Source of the DNA: Phallusia mammillata
Taxonomy: Eukaryota > Chordata > Ascidiacea > Phlebobranchia > Ascidiidae
Length of the DNA stretch: 64,000 bases
Direction: 5' to 3'
Assembly: GCA_003260075.1 (NCBI GenBank)
Contig: QLIY01000092.1
Location: 118,426 to 182,425 of the forward strand
In this document: positions 36,001-46,453 of the stretch, one piece after another
Position numbering within the stretch: position 1 is the first letter of the stretch
How the letters are laid out: every line of letters begins with the position of its first letter
Position numbers and translations under genes: made by a program
Notes under the pieces: model-generated
The model's input: only the letters and a program-made list of their open reading frames with translations
The model's database searches: none
Told to the model about the DNA's origin: nothing

Positions 36001-38915
36001 TAGTTGCATAAAAAATAGTGAGCTATATTGCGGTTGAGTTTATTGTAATGACACCAAACCAGCACCCTGTGTTATAATATTTACATTATCTGATTTTTTC
36101 ATGTACAGAATGGCTTGTTGAGAAGTTGTGTGGACTCTCCTCCCATCTTGCTGTGTGAAATGGGAAACCCAATGAAGAGAAGCACGCAGTCAGAAATAAA
36201 TGTGAAATTCGGAATTAATGACCTTGTTGGAGATGTCAGTAACTTAGTGTTCAGGTAATGTACAAACCAGAATAACGCTTTTCTTTTTTCTATAAATTCA
36301 TTCATGACAGACAACTTTAAACATTTTTTTTTGGCTTTTTTTCAAAAACTTGCCTTTACATGAAAAACACTACTATATAGTACATCACGAAATTATATAG
36401 ATTTATCTAAATGATAGCGAACCTTTCAAGCAAATAAAGTGTTCATTCTTAAACAGTATATACTTAACATACTCAAAATACGTATTATGTTGATTATCAT
36501 GTTTAACATAGTGTGTCAGGCCTATTAAAGGCATTATACCATGACACCTGTCACCAAACTTTCTAAGGTATATGTTAGAAAAATCTAGCCAGCGGTGGGA
36601 TTCGAACCCATGACACAAGCTGTTCTGGGACTTGCGCTCCGCCAACTGAGCTACACAGGCTCACCAGTAAACCCGTTGAAAGTCGAATCACAAGCACTGT
36701 TGTCTGCTGCATATGTCAGCTTTTTAATAGGTGATCGCCAGATTGACCAGTAATCAGTACCTACTTATTTCTAAATGTTAGTGAGCCAGACCTATCGGAG
36801 GTATGATAACGAACAATATGGTCATTGCTCATTGTTCATCGTTATAAGTTCATTTTAACAGTGAGGGAGACCGTAAAAATTACTTTGTTGAGCTACATTA
36901 AGCCTGTATAGCTGTAATTTGCTATGGGTTGCATAACAATATTTTGCAATTTTATGTTATTACAGATATCATGCAAATTCAACCAACATTCAAAACAATA
37001 CAAGCAACAAACTGCAATCCAACCTGAGAATCGAAGTGCATGCAGACATTCAGATTTTCAATTCTTCTGTGTAAGAACAATTACTTTTTTACTATTGTTG
37101 CAATCAACTCATTTATAATAATGGAGTGTGTGTAAAATCTATTGTGCATTCGAGTCAAAAAAGCAGTGGAGGGCACAATTGGTGAAAAATGGCTGAACAC
37201 GCTGTAGCTACACTACGTTATAAAGCCTGTTGCTTTGGTTCCTGTTACTAGGCGAAATTTAACTGCAAATATTGTTTTTTAAAACTTATTTTTTTCCAGG
37301 CCTTCTGTTACAATCTTAAGTAAACCAGAAGAGTCAGAGAAACAGGCTGTCAACAAGACTGCATCGAAACCTGTCACACACCTTTATGAGGTAACAAAAC
37401 TTTGTATGCAATATTTGGTATTTTTGGTTATGCAAAATCAACACTTCAAAGACTGCCTAATAGTTTAAAAATTCGTTGCTGATGGCTAGGAAGTAGTGAC
37501 AACAGTATTAAAAAAATAAAGTAAATGTCTTGAAGCAAATTTGCAATAATAAGGACAGATACATGAACGTGATTTAAGCATAATGTATTTAGGCTTTTGG
37601 TTGCCAACAAAGCATACAAATGAACAATATTTGTTCATGGATAGTTTATCAATCACAGTATGCAAGCCCCCCCCCCCGCCAACAAAGCATACAAATGAAC
37701 AATATTTGTTCATGGATAGTTTATCGATCACAGTACACAAGGTCCATTAAATGTGGAATACCGAATCAGCTGGTTACCAAGCATTCCCAAATGGCAAACT
37801 GGAGACTAGAAAAAATTAAGACTGCGGTGGAATTCAAACCCACAACAGGAGTCTTTTCGGGACTCGCACTCTACCAAGTGACCTACACAGGCCCTCAGTG
37901 GAGAATCCGCCGAAAGTTGAATCACAAGCACCGTTGCCTGCCATGAATACTGCACATGTCAGCTTTGTAGTAGGAAATCAGCCAAATGGAAATGCTTAGT
38001 GACCAGCAGATTCAGCATGATGCCTTCATTGGGCCTGTTGTACAGTGATTTACATGAGTGTGTTGTGATCGCTGGTCTGCATGAACGCTTCAGGGCTGAT
38101 CCCAGTTATAAATATACAAGCAGGGTTTTTTTAAGGTTTGGTTTGGGTGACCGCTAAGTAGTTTTAAGAGACTACAAGTGTTTCATTTAAATACCAAAAA
38201 ATAGCCATATTTGCTTAAACAAATTATTTATTAGGCTACTGGCAAATTTTGGGAAACCGCTGGAGTTTCGGTCCCCCAAAACACCTTAAAAAAAACACTG
38301 TATACAAGTATTATTTTTTAGATAACCAATGAAGGACCATCAGCGATTGAAAGTGCAACTATCTCCCTTTTGTGGCCACTTAAGACCCCTAATGGAAACT
38401 TTTTGCTTGCACTCAAAGAAGTTGTTGTGACTGGATCTGTATCGTGTTTTCCGGACAACATTATCAACGAAAGTTTGGCACTTGCAAAAGATGTCATGGT
38501 TCCCTCTGACTCGTTGGTGGTTGAGTCAAATGATGGAAATATAAATTATTACGTGAGTTGTGTCTAACGAAAAATATTTCTATAGTGTAAAATTGTAAGT
38601 CAGAACTACCATATGGTTTAGTTATGGATTTTGCAAATAGTGTTTTGGCTTGCATTTTTAATTTTTTTTTAATTGCTTAATTTATTGGTAAACCCTCTCC
38701 TCATGAAAAATTATCGCAAAACAATTTGAACTTGAATAATAGATGTGGCATTTTTTCGTTTGACTCAATAGCCCCCAACATTTACCCCACTAGCCCCATA
38801 AAATGGGTGAATTTTTGAACAAAGTCTGAATTGGATGAAATTTGGATAGCTTGTAGGATTTTTTAGAACTCTATTTCACATGCTATTTTTGTGAAATAGA
38901 TGTTTAACCCTGTAG

Positions 38916-39012
<97 letters not shown>

Positions 39013-40630
39013 ATGAAGTACTTGGTGGGCCGGATTCCTGAATCGATACATTAATCGCTAATATATCCAGTGATTTAAAACGGATTTTTGACCACCTAAA
39101 CCAAATTCATTCAAGAACATCACAAATACAATACAGTCCAAAACGCGGGCCACATTATCATGTAAGACCTGAAACTGTCTGCGGGCCGCTCAAAATCCCG
39201 GGCCTCTTGTTGCCTGCCCCTGCTGTAGACCCACAATTTATCCACCAGCCCCCTAAAATGGGTGAAATTTTTAAACAATGTTCCAATTGAATGAATTTGA
39301 ACAGTTTATCTGACCACCAAAATTTTTGCACGCAGAACTGTCACACAGTATCGGAATATTGTTTCGAGATGAAATGCCGGGTGGAAAGTATGCCAGCAAA
39401 AAGTAGCGTTCTTATTCAATTGAAAGGATCACTGATGATGGCACCTCTTCTTGCTAGCTCTTCCGATTCTTACGTCACTTCCAGTTTGAAATTTCAAGTT
39501 AATTCTTATCCCTATGCAATCGCCCCACCTTCTGGAACTATGTATCTGTCAGAGGTATTGTGAGATTTTTTAAAAATATTTCGATAGTTTTTGATAATTT
39601 GTGTTGTTTTCTGTTCTGTTACAGAATATTGATGTGTAATATATACAACTCAGTTTTTTATAACTTTTTTGCAGAAATGCCATATTCAAAAATCTGTAAT
39701 GTGATTAGGTCACATATATATATAATAGAACAATAATCAAATAAACACTCAACTTTTTTAAGTAATGAACGATGAAGCTTTGAAATAAAACACTTTACCA
39801 ACTGAAGGATGTTAACAATTCCTACTTTTCCAGCAGTTTTTGTATAAAGTAACTGACCACTATATCTTAAATAGCTCAAAAAACATTGTTTGTAATTTGT
39901 AACAGGGCATTGGATTTGCACAATTTTTTTGGTTAAATCCAAATCCAATGAAAAAGTTCACACTTTTAAAACACGAATCAGAATTCATGTGTGGGTTAAC
40001 CAAAATCAACTATAACATAGCAACGTATTTAATTTGGAAACTTTTTTTTTTCAAAATAAAACATTTACAACAGATTTGTTGGAACAAAAAACAAAACCGA
40101 CCTGAACTTGTCTTGTGAAAGGTCCAAGTCAGAAGTAACAACCAAGTCCATTTGTTACATATCATGCCTGGCACCAGTGTTTTTGTTTATTCTTTGCCCT
40201 TCAGAAGGCCTACCGTTCTGGTGGGCGAATCGTCAGCAAACATACAAGTTCTTAAAAACAACTAATATTTTGTTTAGCATCACACTAGCTTGATGACAAT
40301 TTTGTTGGTTTGTAAAGCAGCGTATATGAATTTATTTTTTCAATTTTGTTCAAATTTTTTTTCAAAATCACCTTTTTGTTTCAGGTGAGCTTAAAGGCCA
40401 CATATTCACAAACTTCAGAACCTACTTCAGTAGAATGGTGGATCGTGGCTGTTTCGATCGCAGCTGGAGTAATTTTCCTTCTTCTAATTATCCTAATACT
40501 GTGGAAATGTGGATTCTTCAAGAGGAAGAGCATGCCAGTGTCACAGGAAGATGAACAACAACAGAAGAGACTTGTTGAGCCGGAGGATAAGGATGACATG
40601 CAAAAGGAGTTGGAGGAGCATATTAAGTAG
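23822..40630 (+). CDS. Integrin alpha subunit, 18 exons, no I domain
   Basis: Type I adhesion receptor subunit that would pair with an integrin beta. Exons: 23822-24012, 24220-24326, 25136-25410, 25787-25973, 27619-27767, 29122-29269, 29841-29972, 31699-31978, 33610-33770, 34313-34449, 34835-35022, exon 12 (split, below), 36109-36254, 36966-37070, 37300-37390, 38322-38552, 39336-39554, 40385-40630. All phases agree; about 1045 aa. The start is set at the Met heading the signal peptide. FG-GAP beta-propeller blades carry FGYSV, YCQAGFS and three Ca-binding loops ([27 protein letters not shown]). RARPVV opens the thigh region, then calf domains, a membrane helix at about 981-1003, and KCGFFKRK. 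No inserted I domain and no obvious furin site were seen. Exon 12 needs its acceptor from 35470 and its 3' half from 35557-35701; a C11 tract splits it. A 148-bp copy of exon 6 (28366-28513) cannot be added without a frameshift. Confidence 0.95.
26021..26085. mobile_element. Half copy of the palindromic MITE at 51707
   Basis: ACAGTGCATACTGTTTTGACC followed by AAGGTCTC and GTGCAGCTGGT matches one arm of 51707-51950. It lies in integrin intron 4. Confidence 0.5.
27370..27515. mobile_element. Inverted-repeat element in integrin intron 4
   Basis: AAGTTTATAGAGCTCTTCGG at the left and GAAGAGCCCTATAAACTT at the right, each followed inwards by TATTCTGAC/GTCAGAATA, form long imperfect arms around a core of about 50 bp. 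Confidence 0.6.
28072..28141. repeat. C70 tract
   Basis: Starts the misplaced block inside the hAT element. It is followed directly by a copy of sequence from 27767 onward. Confidence 0.8.
28142..28349. repeat. Copy of integrin intron 5 start, ended by C10
   Basis: 28142-28247 copies 27767-27872. The segment then skips to sequence like 28982-29007 before ten C (28340-28349). It reads as the alternative allele of the intron, lacking the hAT insertion. Confidence 0.75.
28366..28513 (+). pseudogene. Second copy of integrin exon 6 (probable haplotype copy)
   Basis: A full exon copy with its own acceptor and donor, nearly identical to 29122-29269; the few changes I saw are silent. At 148 bp it breaks the frame if used together with the other copy. 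The enclosing copy 28350-28811 matches 29106-29579 and is bounded by 10-C tracts on both sides (28340-28349, 28812-28821). Confidence 0.8.
30971..31341. repeat. Direct copies around C10 in integrin intron 7
   Basis: 30971-31150 recurs as 31161-31341 with a few substitutions, separated by exactly ten C. Confidence 0.85.
32125..32202. repeat. C78 tract
   Basis: A pure C run in integrin intron 8, followed by the duplicated segment 32203-32290. The polyproline and polyglycine frames over it are not real. Confidence 0.75.
32203..32386. repeat. Direct copies around C10
   Basis: 32203-32290 recurs as 32301-32386, separated by exactly ten C (32291-32300). Confidence 0.85.
32388..32525 (+). mobile_element. 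tRNA-derived SINE, Ser/Leu-like head
   Basis: GAGATGG and CCACCTC (32388-32452) can pair at six of seven positions. A-box-like TGGCCGAGTGG and B-box GGTTTGAATCC are present. The tail TGTGTTTTCCTGAGCAAGAA with ACTTGAG recurs near 43480. There is no normal anticodon arm, so this is a SINE head rather than a working tRNA. Confidence 0.55.
33012..33097. repeat. C86 tract
   Basis: A pure C run in integrin intron 8 with no recognised duplicated flank. Confidence 0.7.
35471..35701 (+). other. Integrin exon 12 split by a C11 junction
   Basis: 35471-35545 follows a good acceptor (TTCTTCAG) but runs into 11 C and a frameshift to a stop. 35557-35701 repeats the first 76 bases, then completes the exon with donor GTAAGT, but has C instead of an acceptor. 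Only the merged 145-bp exon fits the neighbouring phases. Confidence 0.9.
35836..35990. mobile_element. CAGTGGTG-family MITE, right end lost
   Basis: Starts CAGTGGTGGGATTCAGCTAG and carries the family interior, but stops at TTTGAATCCC without the CACCACTG end. In integrin intron 12. Confidence 0.75.
36545..36760 (-). mobile_element. tRNA-containing SINE family, copy 1
   Basis: Minus-strand 73-nt tRNA-like block 36660-36588 with A box TAGCTCAGTTGG and B box GGTTCGAATCC. Flanking sequence on both sides is shared with copies at 37742 and 52465, as in a composite SINE. Integrin intron 13. Confidence 0.65.
37603..37741. repeat. Direct copies around C11
   Basis: 37603-37666 recurs as 37678-37741 with minor differences, separated by 11 C (37667-37677). 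Confidence 0.85.
37742..38112 (-). mobile_element. tRNA-containing SINE family, copy 2
   Basis: The tRNA-like block 37892-37820 is the most decayed of the three (B box GGTTTGAATTC). It shares CAAGCACCGTTGCCTGC and other flanking blocks with the other copies, and lies in integrin intron 15. Confidence 0.6.
38121..38300. mobile_element. hAT-like MITE (CAGGGTTTTTTTAAGG) 21 bp before exon 16
   Basis: 180 bp ending CACCTTAAAAAAAACACTG, with a perfect TATACAAG duplication at 38113-38120 and 38301-38308. A sister copy lies at 62880-63074. The acceptor of integrin exon 16 begins only 19 bp after the element. Confidence 0.92.
38916..39010. repeat. C95 tract
   Basis: The longest C run in the window, in integrin intron 16. 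The minus-strand polyglycine frame over it is not real. Confidence 0.75.
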
Positions 40631-43146
40631 AAGATTCTGGAAAATTCTTTGGTTAGTAACCTCATTGATTTGAGATGGTGTGACTGTTTGTAATTTCAGC
40701 AAAACCTATTAAAAACTGCTTAGTCGGTTTGTTAACGAATCTTGGACCAAATTTGAGTTGTTTCTGGGGTTGTTGAGTGTATTACATGAAATACAGCATT
40801 GTTTTAATATGAATCCCAATGTGTATGCAACAGTTTGGAAATTTTCAACTTTTTTGTACTTAAGATTATGAGATAATGATTAGGACCAAGTTTCTTTATC
40901 ATTAAAAATCCAGAATGTCTAAACAAATATTCATTACTTGTCGTTTAGGGTAAATTTACCCATCACTCCACCAGTTGAAAACTTTGACATTTATTCCATG
41001 CAAAGTTGCAGCCTAAAATCAATCATTGTAATGATGAACTGTATCATAGTTTGAATGCAGGTTCTGAAAGTATTGGGTGTTCCTTAAACTTTTATTATTC
41101 GATTGTGTAGCCTTGTTTTTTATTTTTGTGTATTACTTTTAATCTATCGTAAAATGTAACGATAGTATATCCAACAGTGCCATATTATGATACAGTATCC
41201 ATAAATTTTGTTGAGATTTTTGCATTTGGAGATGTGTCATAGTTTCATCAAAAAAGTTAAAAAACTGTGCAAAAATTTGTGCTGCATTTTTCATTATTTT
41301 ATAATATTTGCTTTGGTACAAAATAAATAGTTTTTGCCAAAACTGAAATGTTTAAACAAATAGCTAATAAATTGTTTCATATAGGATTAGCTGTTTAACT
41401 GTACAAAAATGTCTTTGTATCTTTTAGTATTAACCTGTACTGCAGTAATAACTTAGCATGCACCGGATTGTGTTAAGTATTGTGTTTTTACTTTTTTATC
41501 TAGTCCACATATTTGTTGAAAAACATCCTGCCTTTGTTAATGCTTCCTTGGTGGCTACTTTAGTTGTGTTAGCATTTTTTTTAACCTTTTAATTGTTTCT
41601 ACCATTGTGGTGCATCAAACGAACCTCAAGGCATCATCCAAAAACAGTACTTTGTCCTCGTTTAACTTGTTTTAGACGTAGTAGCGATACTAATATGTGT
41701 TTATGTCCACAAATAAGCTTTGTGCGGCCAAACAATTCAAAAATGTGGTCTATGGACTGACACTTGAGGGCGCAAAAAGGGACACTTGCCAAACTTTTCA
41801 AATTCTGTTAATTGTGTTTCATATGTATATACCTTTAATCAAACAATCTTATAAAATAGTAGTAGTAAATTTGAAGCATGTTAAACGGAAATCTTTAGAC
41901 TGGTGACCATGCTGTGTTTAATGCAGATGGTTTCAAGTAAGCTTAAGACCAATTAAACATTAACCAAACTGAGCAAATTGAACAAAACTAAATCAATCAC
42001 ACGTTTGTTTGTCATGCTTTTAAAGGAAGAGAAGTAACACCCTACAAAAGTGTGAAAGGCCAAGTGTTGGCAACCATGTCATTGACCCATTATTGTATAA
42101 TCAATAATGATGAGAATCAAATGAATAATTTTGTTCATGTACAAAGCTTTGTTGTTTACGTTTTTTGGGACTTGAATGAAATAAGGTACAAAATCCTAAG
42201 ACTGCCACTGTATTTATTGCTAATACTTTTTTAATTACCACTAACTGCCTGTGTTTCATATGGGAATCAATTAAACTGTGATCAGCCTTTTCATTCTATG
42301 TTTCATATTCTTATAAATCCCTAAATTGCCCTTGGACCGCCATATTTTGTGAAAAAAAATTTGTAGCACTGGTATAAAATCAATAAAAACAGTAAAACAG
42401 TTGTGGTTAGACAATTTTCAACTTTTATTTTAGCTTAGTTTTACCTCCGGTTCGCAAACCCTAATCTATTTAACATCCATTGCCTAATAAATAGCTGCTG
42501 CAAATAATTTTACGATTTTAATTTTGTAAATAGCGTTTTTGTTTGCATACACCTTTTTCTCATTTTTTGTATCTTTTGTTGATTTTAAACCATTTAACTG
42601 TTGTTGTCTAGTTGTATTGCTAACGGACCAAAGTAATTCTCTTCCATTTAATGTACTGACATTATGCTGTTTATGCAAAGATTTTCGCAAAGGAAAGTTT
42701 TTGCCAAACATTTATTTTAGGTGCTTCATTCCGATATATGAAAAATTGTGCAAGCATAAAAAGAACTGGGTTTCTTAACTTCTTTTCTGCCAAAAGCTTG
42801 TTTTGCCATCAGTACTCTAGTACTATAGCACCAGGTGCCAATTTGTCTGATCAAAAGTTGATATTTCAAATGTTTTGTTGTGTTGTGGAATTTTGCAATG
42901 TTTTATCAAATGATTCCTTCCACTCCGTAATTTTCCCACAGTTTTTGTTGAGCACTCCTGTATTATTTGCTTTGTTGTTTTGGTGCACACGCGTTTTACT
43001 TTAAATACACTGATCTTATTGTTAAACTTGCTGTAGTCACTGCGGAGAAAATTTAGGGACTAAAAAAGTGCTTCCCAACCTTTTCACACACAACCCAACA
43101 AGGCACCCAAAAGCCACACAGTTTCCATGAGGTAAAAAAATGTATT

Positions 43147-43147
<1 letters not shown>

Positions 43148-43178
<31 letters not shown>
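43148..43178. repeat. C31 tract between 14-bp direct repeats
   Basis: AAAAAAATGTATTT (43134-43147) recurs immediately after the tract (43179-43192), the same copy-after-C pattern on a small scale. Confidence 0.75.
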
Positions 43179-43180
<2 letters not shown>

Positions 43181-43300
43181 AAAAATGTATTTTCATTTAA
43201 AATACTTTAAGTCAGAAAATGCAACGTTAAACGGCAGTACTTTGGTTTGAAAAAACATTTGATAAACATAGCATCCATAAAAATAAAAAAAGATTGAGAT

Positions 43301-43364
43301 AAAGTTCAGAATAATGCCACCTTACACCCGCTAAAGTTCAGAATAATGCCACCTTACACCCGCT
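43301..43364. repeat. Two-copy 32-bp tandem repeat
   Basis: TAAAGTTCAGAATAATGCC followed by ACCTTACACCCGC occurs twice in direct succession. Confidence 0.8.
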
Positions 43365-43412
43365 AAGAATCTCTCTTGAAGATTTGAATTGTTTGAGGTG
43401 TATGCCCACGTT

Positions 43413-43530
43413 GCTACCAATGGATTAAGAATTTAGGACAACTCTAGTTCATATGGTCGTGGGTTCTAACCCTATTTCGGTATTGTTGTGTTTGTCTGAG
43501 CATAAAACTTGAGCAGCATTTCTTTAACCT
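43413..43530 (+). mobile_element. Decayed SINE related to 32388
   Basis: Keeps a B-box-like GGGTTCTAACCC and the TTGTGTTTGTCTGAGCATAA / ACTTGAG tail shared with 32388-32525. Confidence 0.45.
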
Positions 43531-43642
43531 AGTAAAACCAGTGGGAAAAAAACTGGATCGAAATTAAACGTGGGCTCCCCAACTTGGAAATACTTTAACA
43601 TTGCCTAAACGGAATAGCAGAGGCGGACAGGTTGACCGCTAG

Positions 43643-43684
<42 letters not shown>
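43643..43684. repeat. C42 tract
   Basis: A pure C run in intergenic sequence with no recognised duplicated flank. Confidence 0.7.
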
Positions 43685-43686
<2 letters not shown>

Positions 43687-46453
43687 AATTTGTTGGTAGT
43701 GGGTGCGGCAAATTCAGAAATATGCATGGTAACGCAAATGGCAATTTTTGTCAGAGTCAATAAAGAGTATGAATTAATATCTTTTTTATATATTTTAAAT
43801 TGTATAGGATAGTCAATGCCAAATGTATAGTCAAATCGGTATGTAGTGTTTCACGTTCATTTTCAGGCAAGGCAATCATTTGTTTTTATGTTTTCACGTA
43901 GAGAAAAAAGGCCCACGCTTTTGTACACTCACCCTTTATGACTCAAAAAACAGGTATGACGTAACGGACACACTTGACTTTGTGCAACCAGAGCCACGGC
44001 GCAAAACAGGTGTTTGAGGAGAAAATGGCAGATCCAGGAACATTTGGGGCCAACAACGACTTTATCTGACCTTGAAGGTATTTGGCTGGGGAGAAATTTA
44101 AACCAGAGTTTTGCTTTGACTCTCACGGTTATAGTTTCAGTATGTTGGCCCGGTACATTGTTGCTAGAGTTGTAGCGGTGCTGTGCTATGTTCAGTTTGC
44201 TTAAGTTTTCTGAGAACTTTTTAGTTTCTAAGAACTGGTTTTTGAAACTATAAATAAAATGTTAAACGCACTAAACAAAAACAAATTTTCATTGTTTATG
44301 TATATGATGACTTATGATGTTTATTAGTTGAGAATATTTTTCAGCATTGCTTAAAGTCTTTCATGTCAAACGTAAACAGAAAACCAAACAGCCTGCTGAA
44401 ATGTATACTGGAGTGTTAAAGAGTGCTTTAGTTTACCGTCAAAGGCCATATTAACTATACTTTATATCGAGACAAGCCAATAGGCAGTTTGATCGTGATT
44501 TTACTCACATCTGCAAGTGGGCAATTGCAGACAACCAATACGTCATTAGCAATAAAAGCTTCATTGCGACGTCATATATAGTCAGACATGCTATCAGCAC
44601 ATTTGTGTCCAGTAATGCACCACTTCGGTTCATGGAATAGCTGAAATTGAACGTTTTGGTGAACCCGTATGAAATGTTTTTTTGCAATTGTTTGGAAAGT
44701 ATGAGCTGCAAATCAATTGCTTTTAGACACATTAAAACGTGCTAAAACGTTAAAATTTTAACTAGACAACAGGTAACGATTTTGTGATAGGGCCTACATT
44801 GCAGTTGTCTTGTAATGATTGCAAATGGGTGGTTGTTTGTGAATTAACTGGTCGCTTGTTATCGTTCAGTACTTATGTTTAAGGTTTGGTTAAAGTTTCA
44901 GCCGAGTTGAGAAAAAGTAATAGGATAACAACGAAACGATGAGAAAAGCGATTTTGTAAACCGAAACTTTAATCTGCTTAAACGTTTTGTGATGCAATCA
45001 TTGCTGGAAGTCTCAAAGTTCAGTACAAGATAGAGAAAACGTCAAAGTCCACATTTTTTTATTGAGTAGTATTTAAAAGTTTTGGCACAATAGGCAGGTA
45101 TGGCGTGATCGTGCGTATTACATCATATATTTTGACTGGCAGATTCGGGGCTACTACCCCTCTTCGCTTCAGTTGCTCTTGACAAAACATTTCGGGACTT
45201 CTTCGGTTCTGCTAGACCAGTTACAAGTGGCCACACCTTCTCAACCTGCACGAAAGTTTCATTTTACTGCTGCACATAACGTCAAGAGTTTTTGGATCGC
45301 GGCTTTTCCGGTTTATTTGTGCTCTGTCACGCGTAAATACGGAAAAGTACCGAAAATCTCTTGTTCTCTCTGGTTATCGCTTGCATGAAAATAACTTTTA
45401 GACGCCATTCAAGCTCCGCGGGGCAGAACAGTCTTTAAAGCCGCAAGGATTAAAGAGCGATAAAGCGGTTTAAATATATTGCATTCGTTGGCGTTTGGGC
45501 ATGACCTGTACAAGATAAAATTTTACATGCCCACAGCTGAAAATAGTTCGTTATTTTTGCAAAATGAAACCGATCTTTTATTGGAGGCAACCTGATTACA
45601 AATATTTTCATGTCGCGAAATTTGAGTGATAAGTGGGAAAGCCCCGGGTCACGGATCAGTGGTTTGCAAACAACCAATTCGATAAAAATGATTTTAGTTT
45701 CTCTTCGAAAGCAGGTGGTTTTAATGACGACAGATGTCAACAAAAATGTCCTTAGTGAGCATATATACTTATCGAACTTGGCAGGTGTGCAATGGTTTAA
45801 GGTCTTGTGACAAAGTACCAGTTTAAGAGTACTTATTATGTATGATATGCATTGACTGCATTCGTTGGGTTGATTTGAGTTTATTTCGCCGGGCAAAATC
45901 GTAGCAGCACAATTGCGCTAAAATATTTACCAAGCCGGAAATAGCTGCCCAACGTTCAGACGATTTCATATTTGAAATACGTTGAAATTATAGCATTTTT
46001 TAAATAACTTTAGGATTTTTTTGGATTTTCTTTGTTCAAAATTTGCATAAAATTTTAGATCAAAAAAATAATGTGTAAACTTTTCTGCATTTGTTTTCAA
46101 TTAATATTGCAAGTTTAAGCTATAAACTCTTACTAAATAGTTAGCTATCACTAATTTATGGCATAGAATGTTTGCCTTGTTTAAAAAAGAAATTGCAATT
46201 CAACTGACAGCAATTCAACTGAATTATGCCTTCAAAGGGAATTGTTTCATAAAACTTACTGCAATCTGAAATAATCTGACTGTCTATTATCATACCCCAT
46301 TACCACTTTTTGAAGGAAATGGATTGGATTAGTTTTGTAAATTCATTTGAAAAAAATATTATTATTTTTTAATACTTCTAATTCTACATTTTAGTAAAAA
46401 GAGCAGCAGCTCCTAATTGTTCCTGCATAATGTGAAATAAAACAACTTAAATC

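Larger units (their letters stand above)
40631..46453. other. Intergenic stretch between integrin and CARD genes
   Basis: No exon was recognised. AATAAA at 41322-41327 is a possible integrin polyadenylation signal. It holds a SINE fragment, two C tracts and a 32-bp tandem duplication near 43301. About 45120-45430 is visibly richer in G+C and CpG than its surroundings and could be an upstream promoter or non-coding exon region; that is a guess. Confidence 0.5.

Noticed and set aside
36588-36660. Functional tRNA gene on the minus strand
   Set aside because: A and B boxes are good, but the same block with the same flanks recurs twice more, and the best copy lacks U33. Treated as a SINE.
45450-45896. 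148-codon minus-strand open frame
   Set aside because: No domain, signal, splice or codon pattern was recognised, and the overlapping plus-strand frame is equally open. Left as non-coding.
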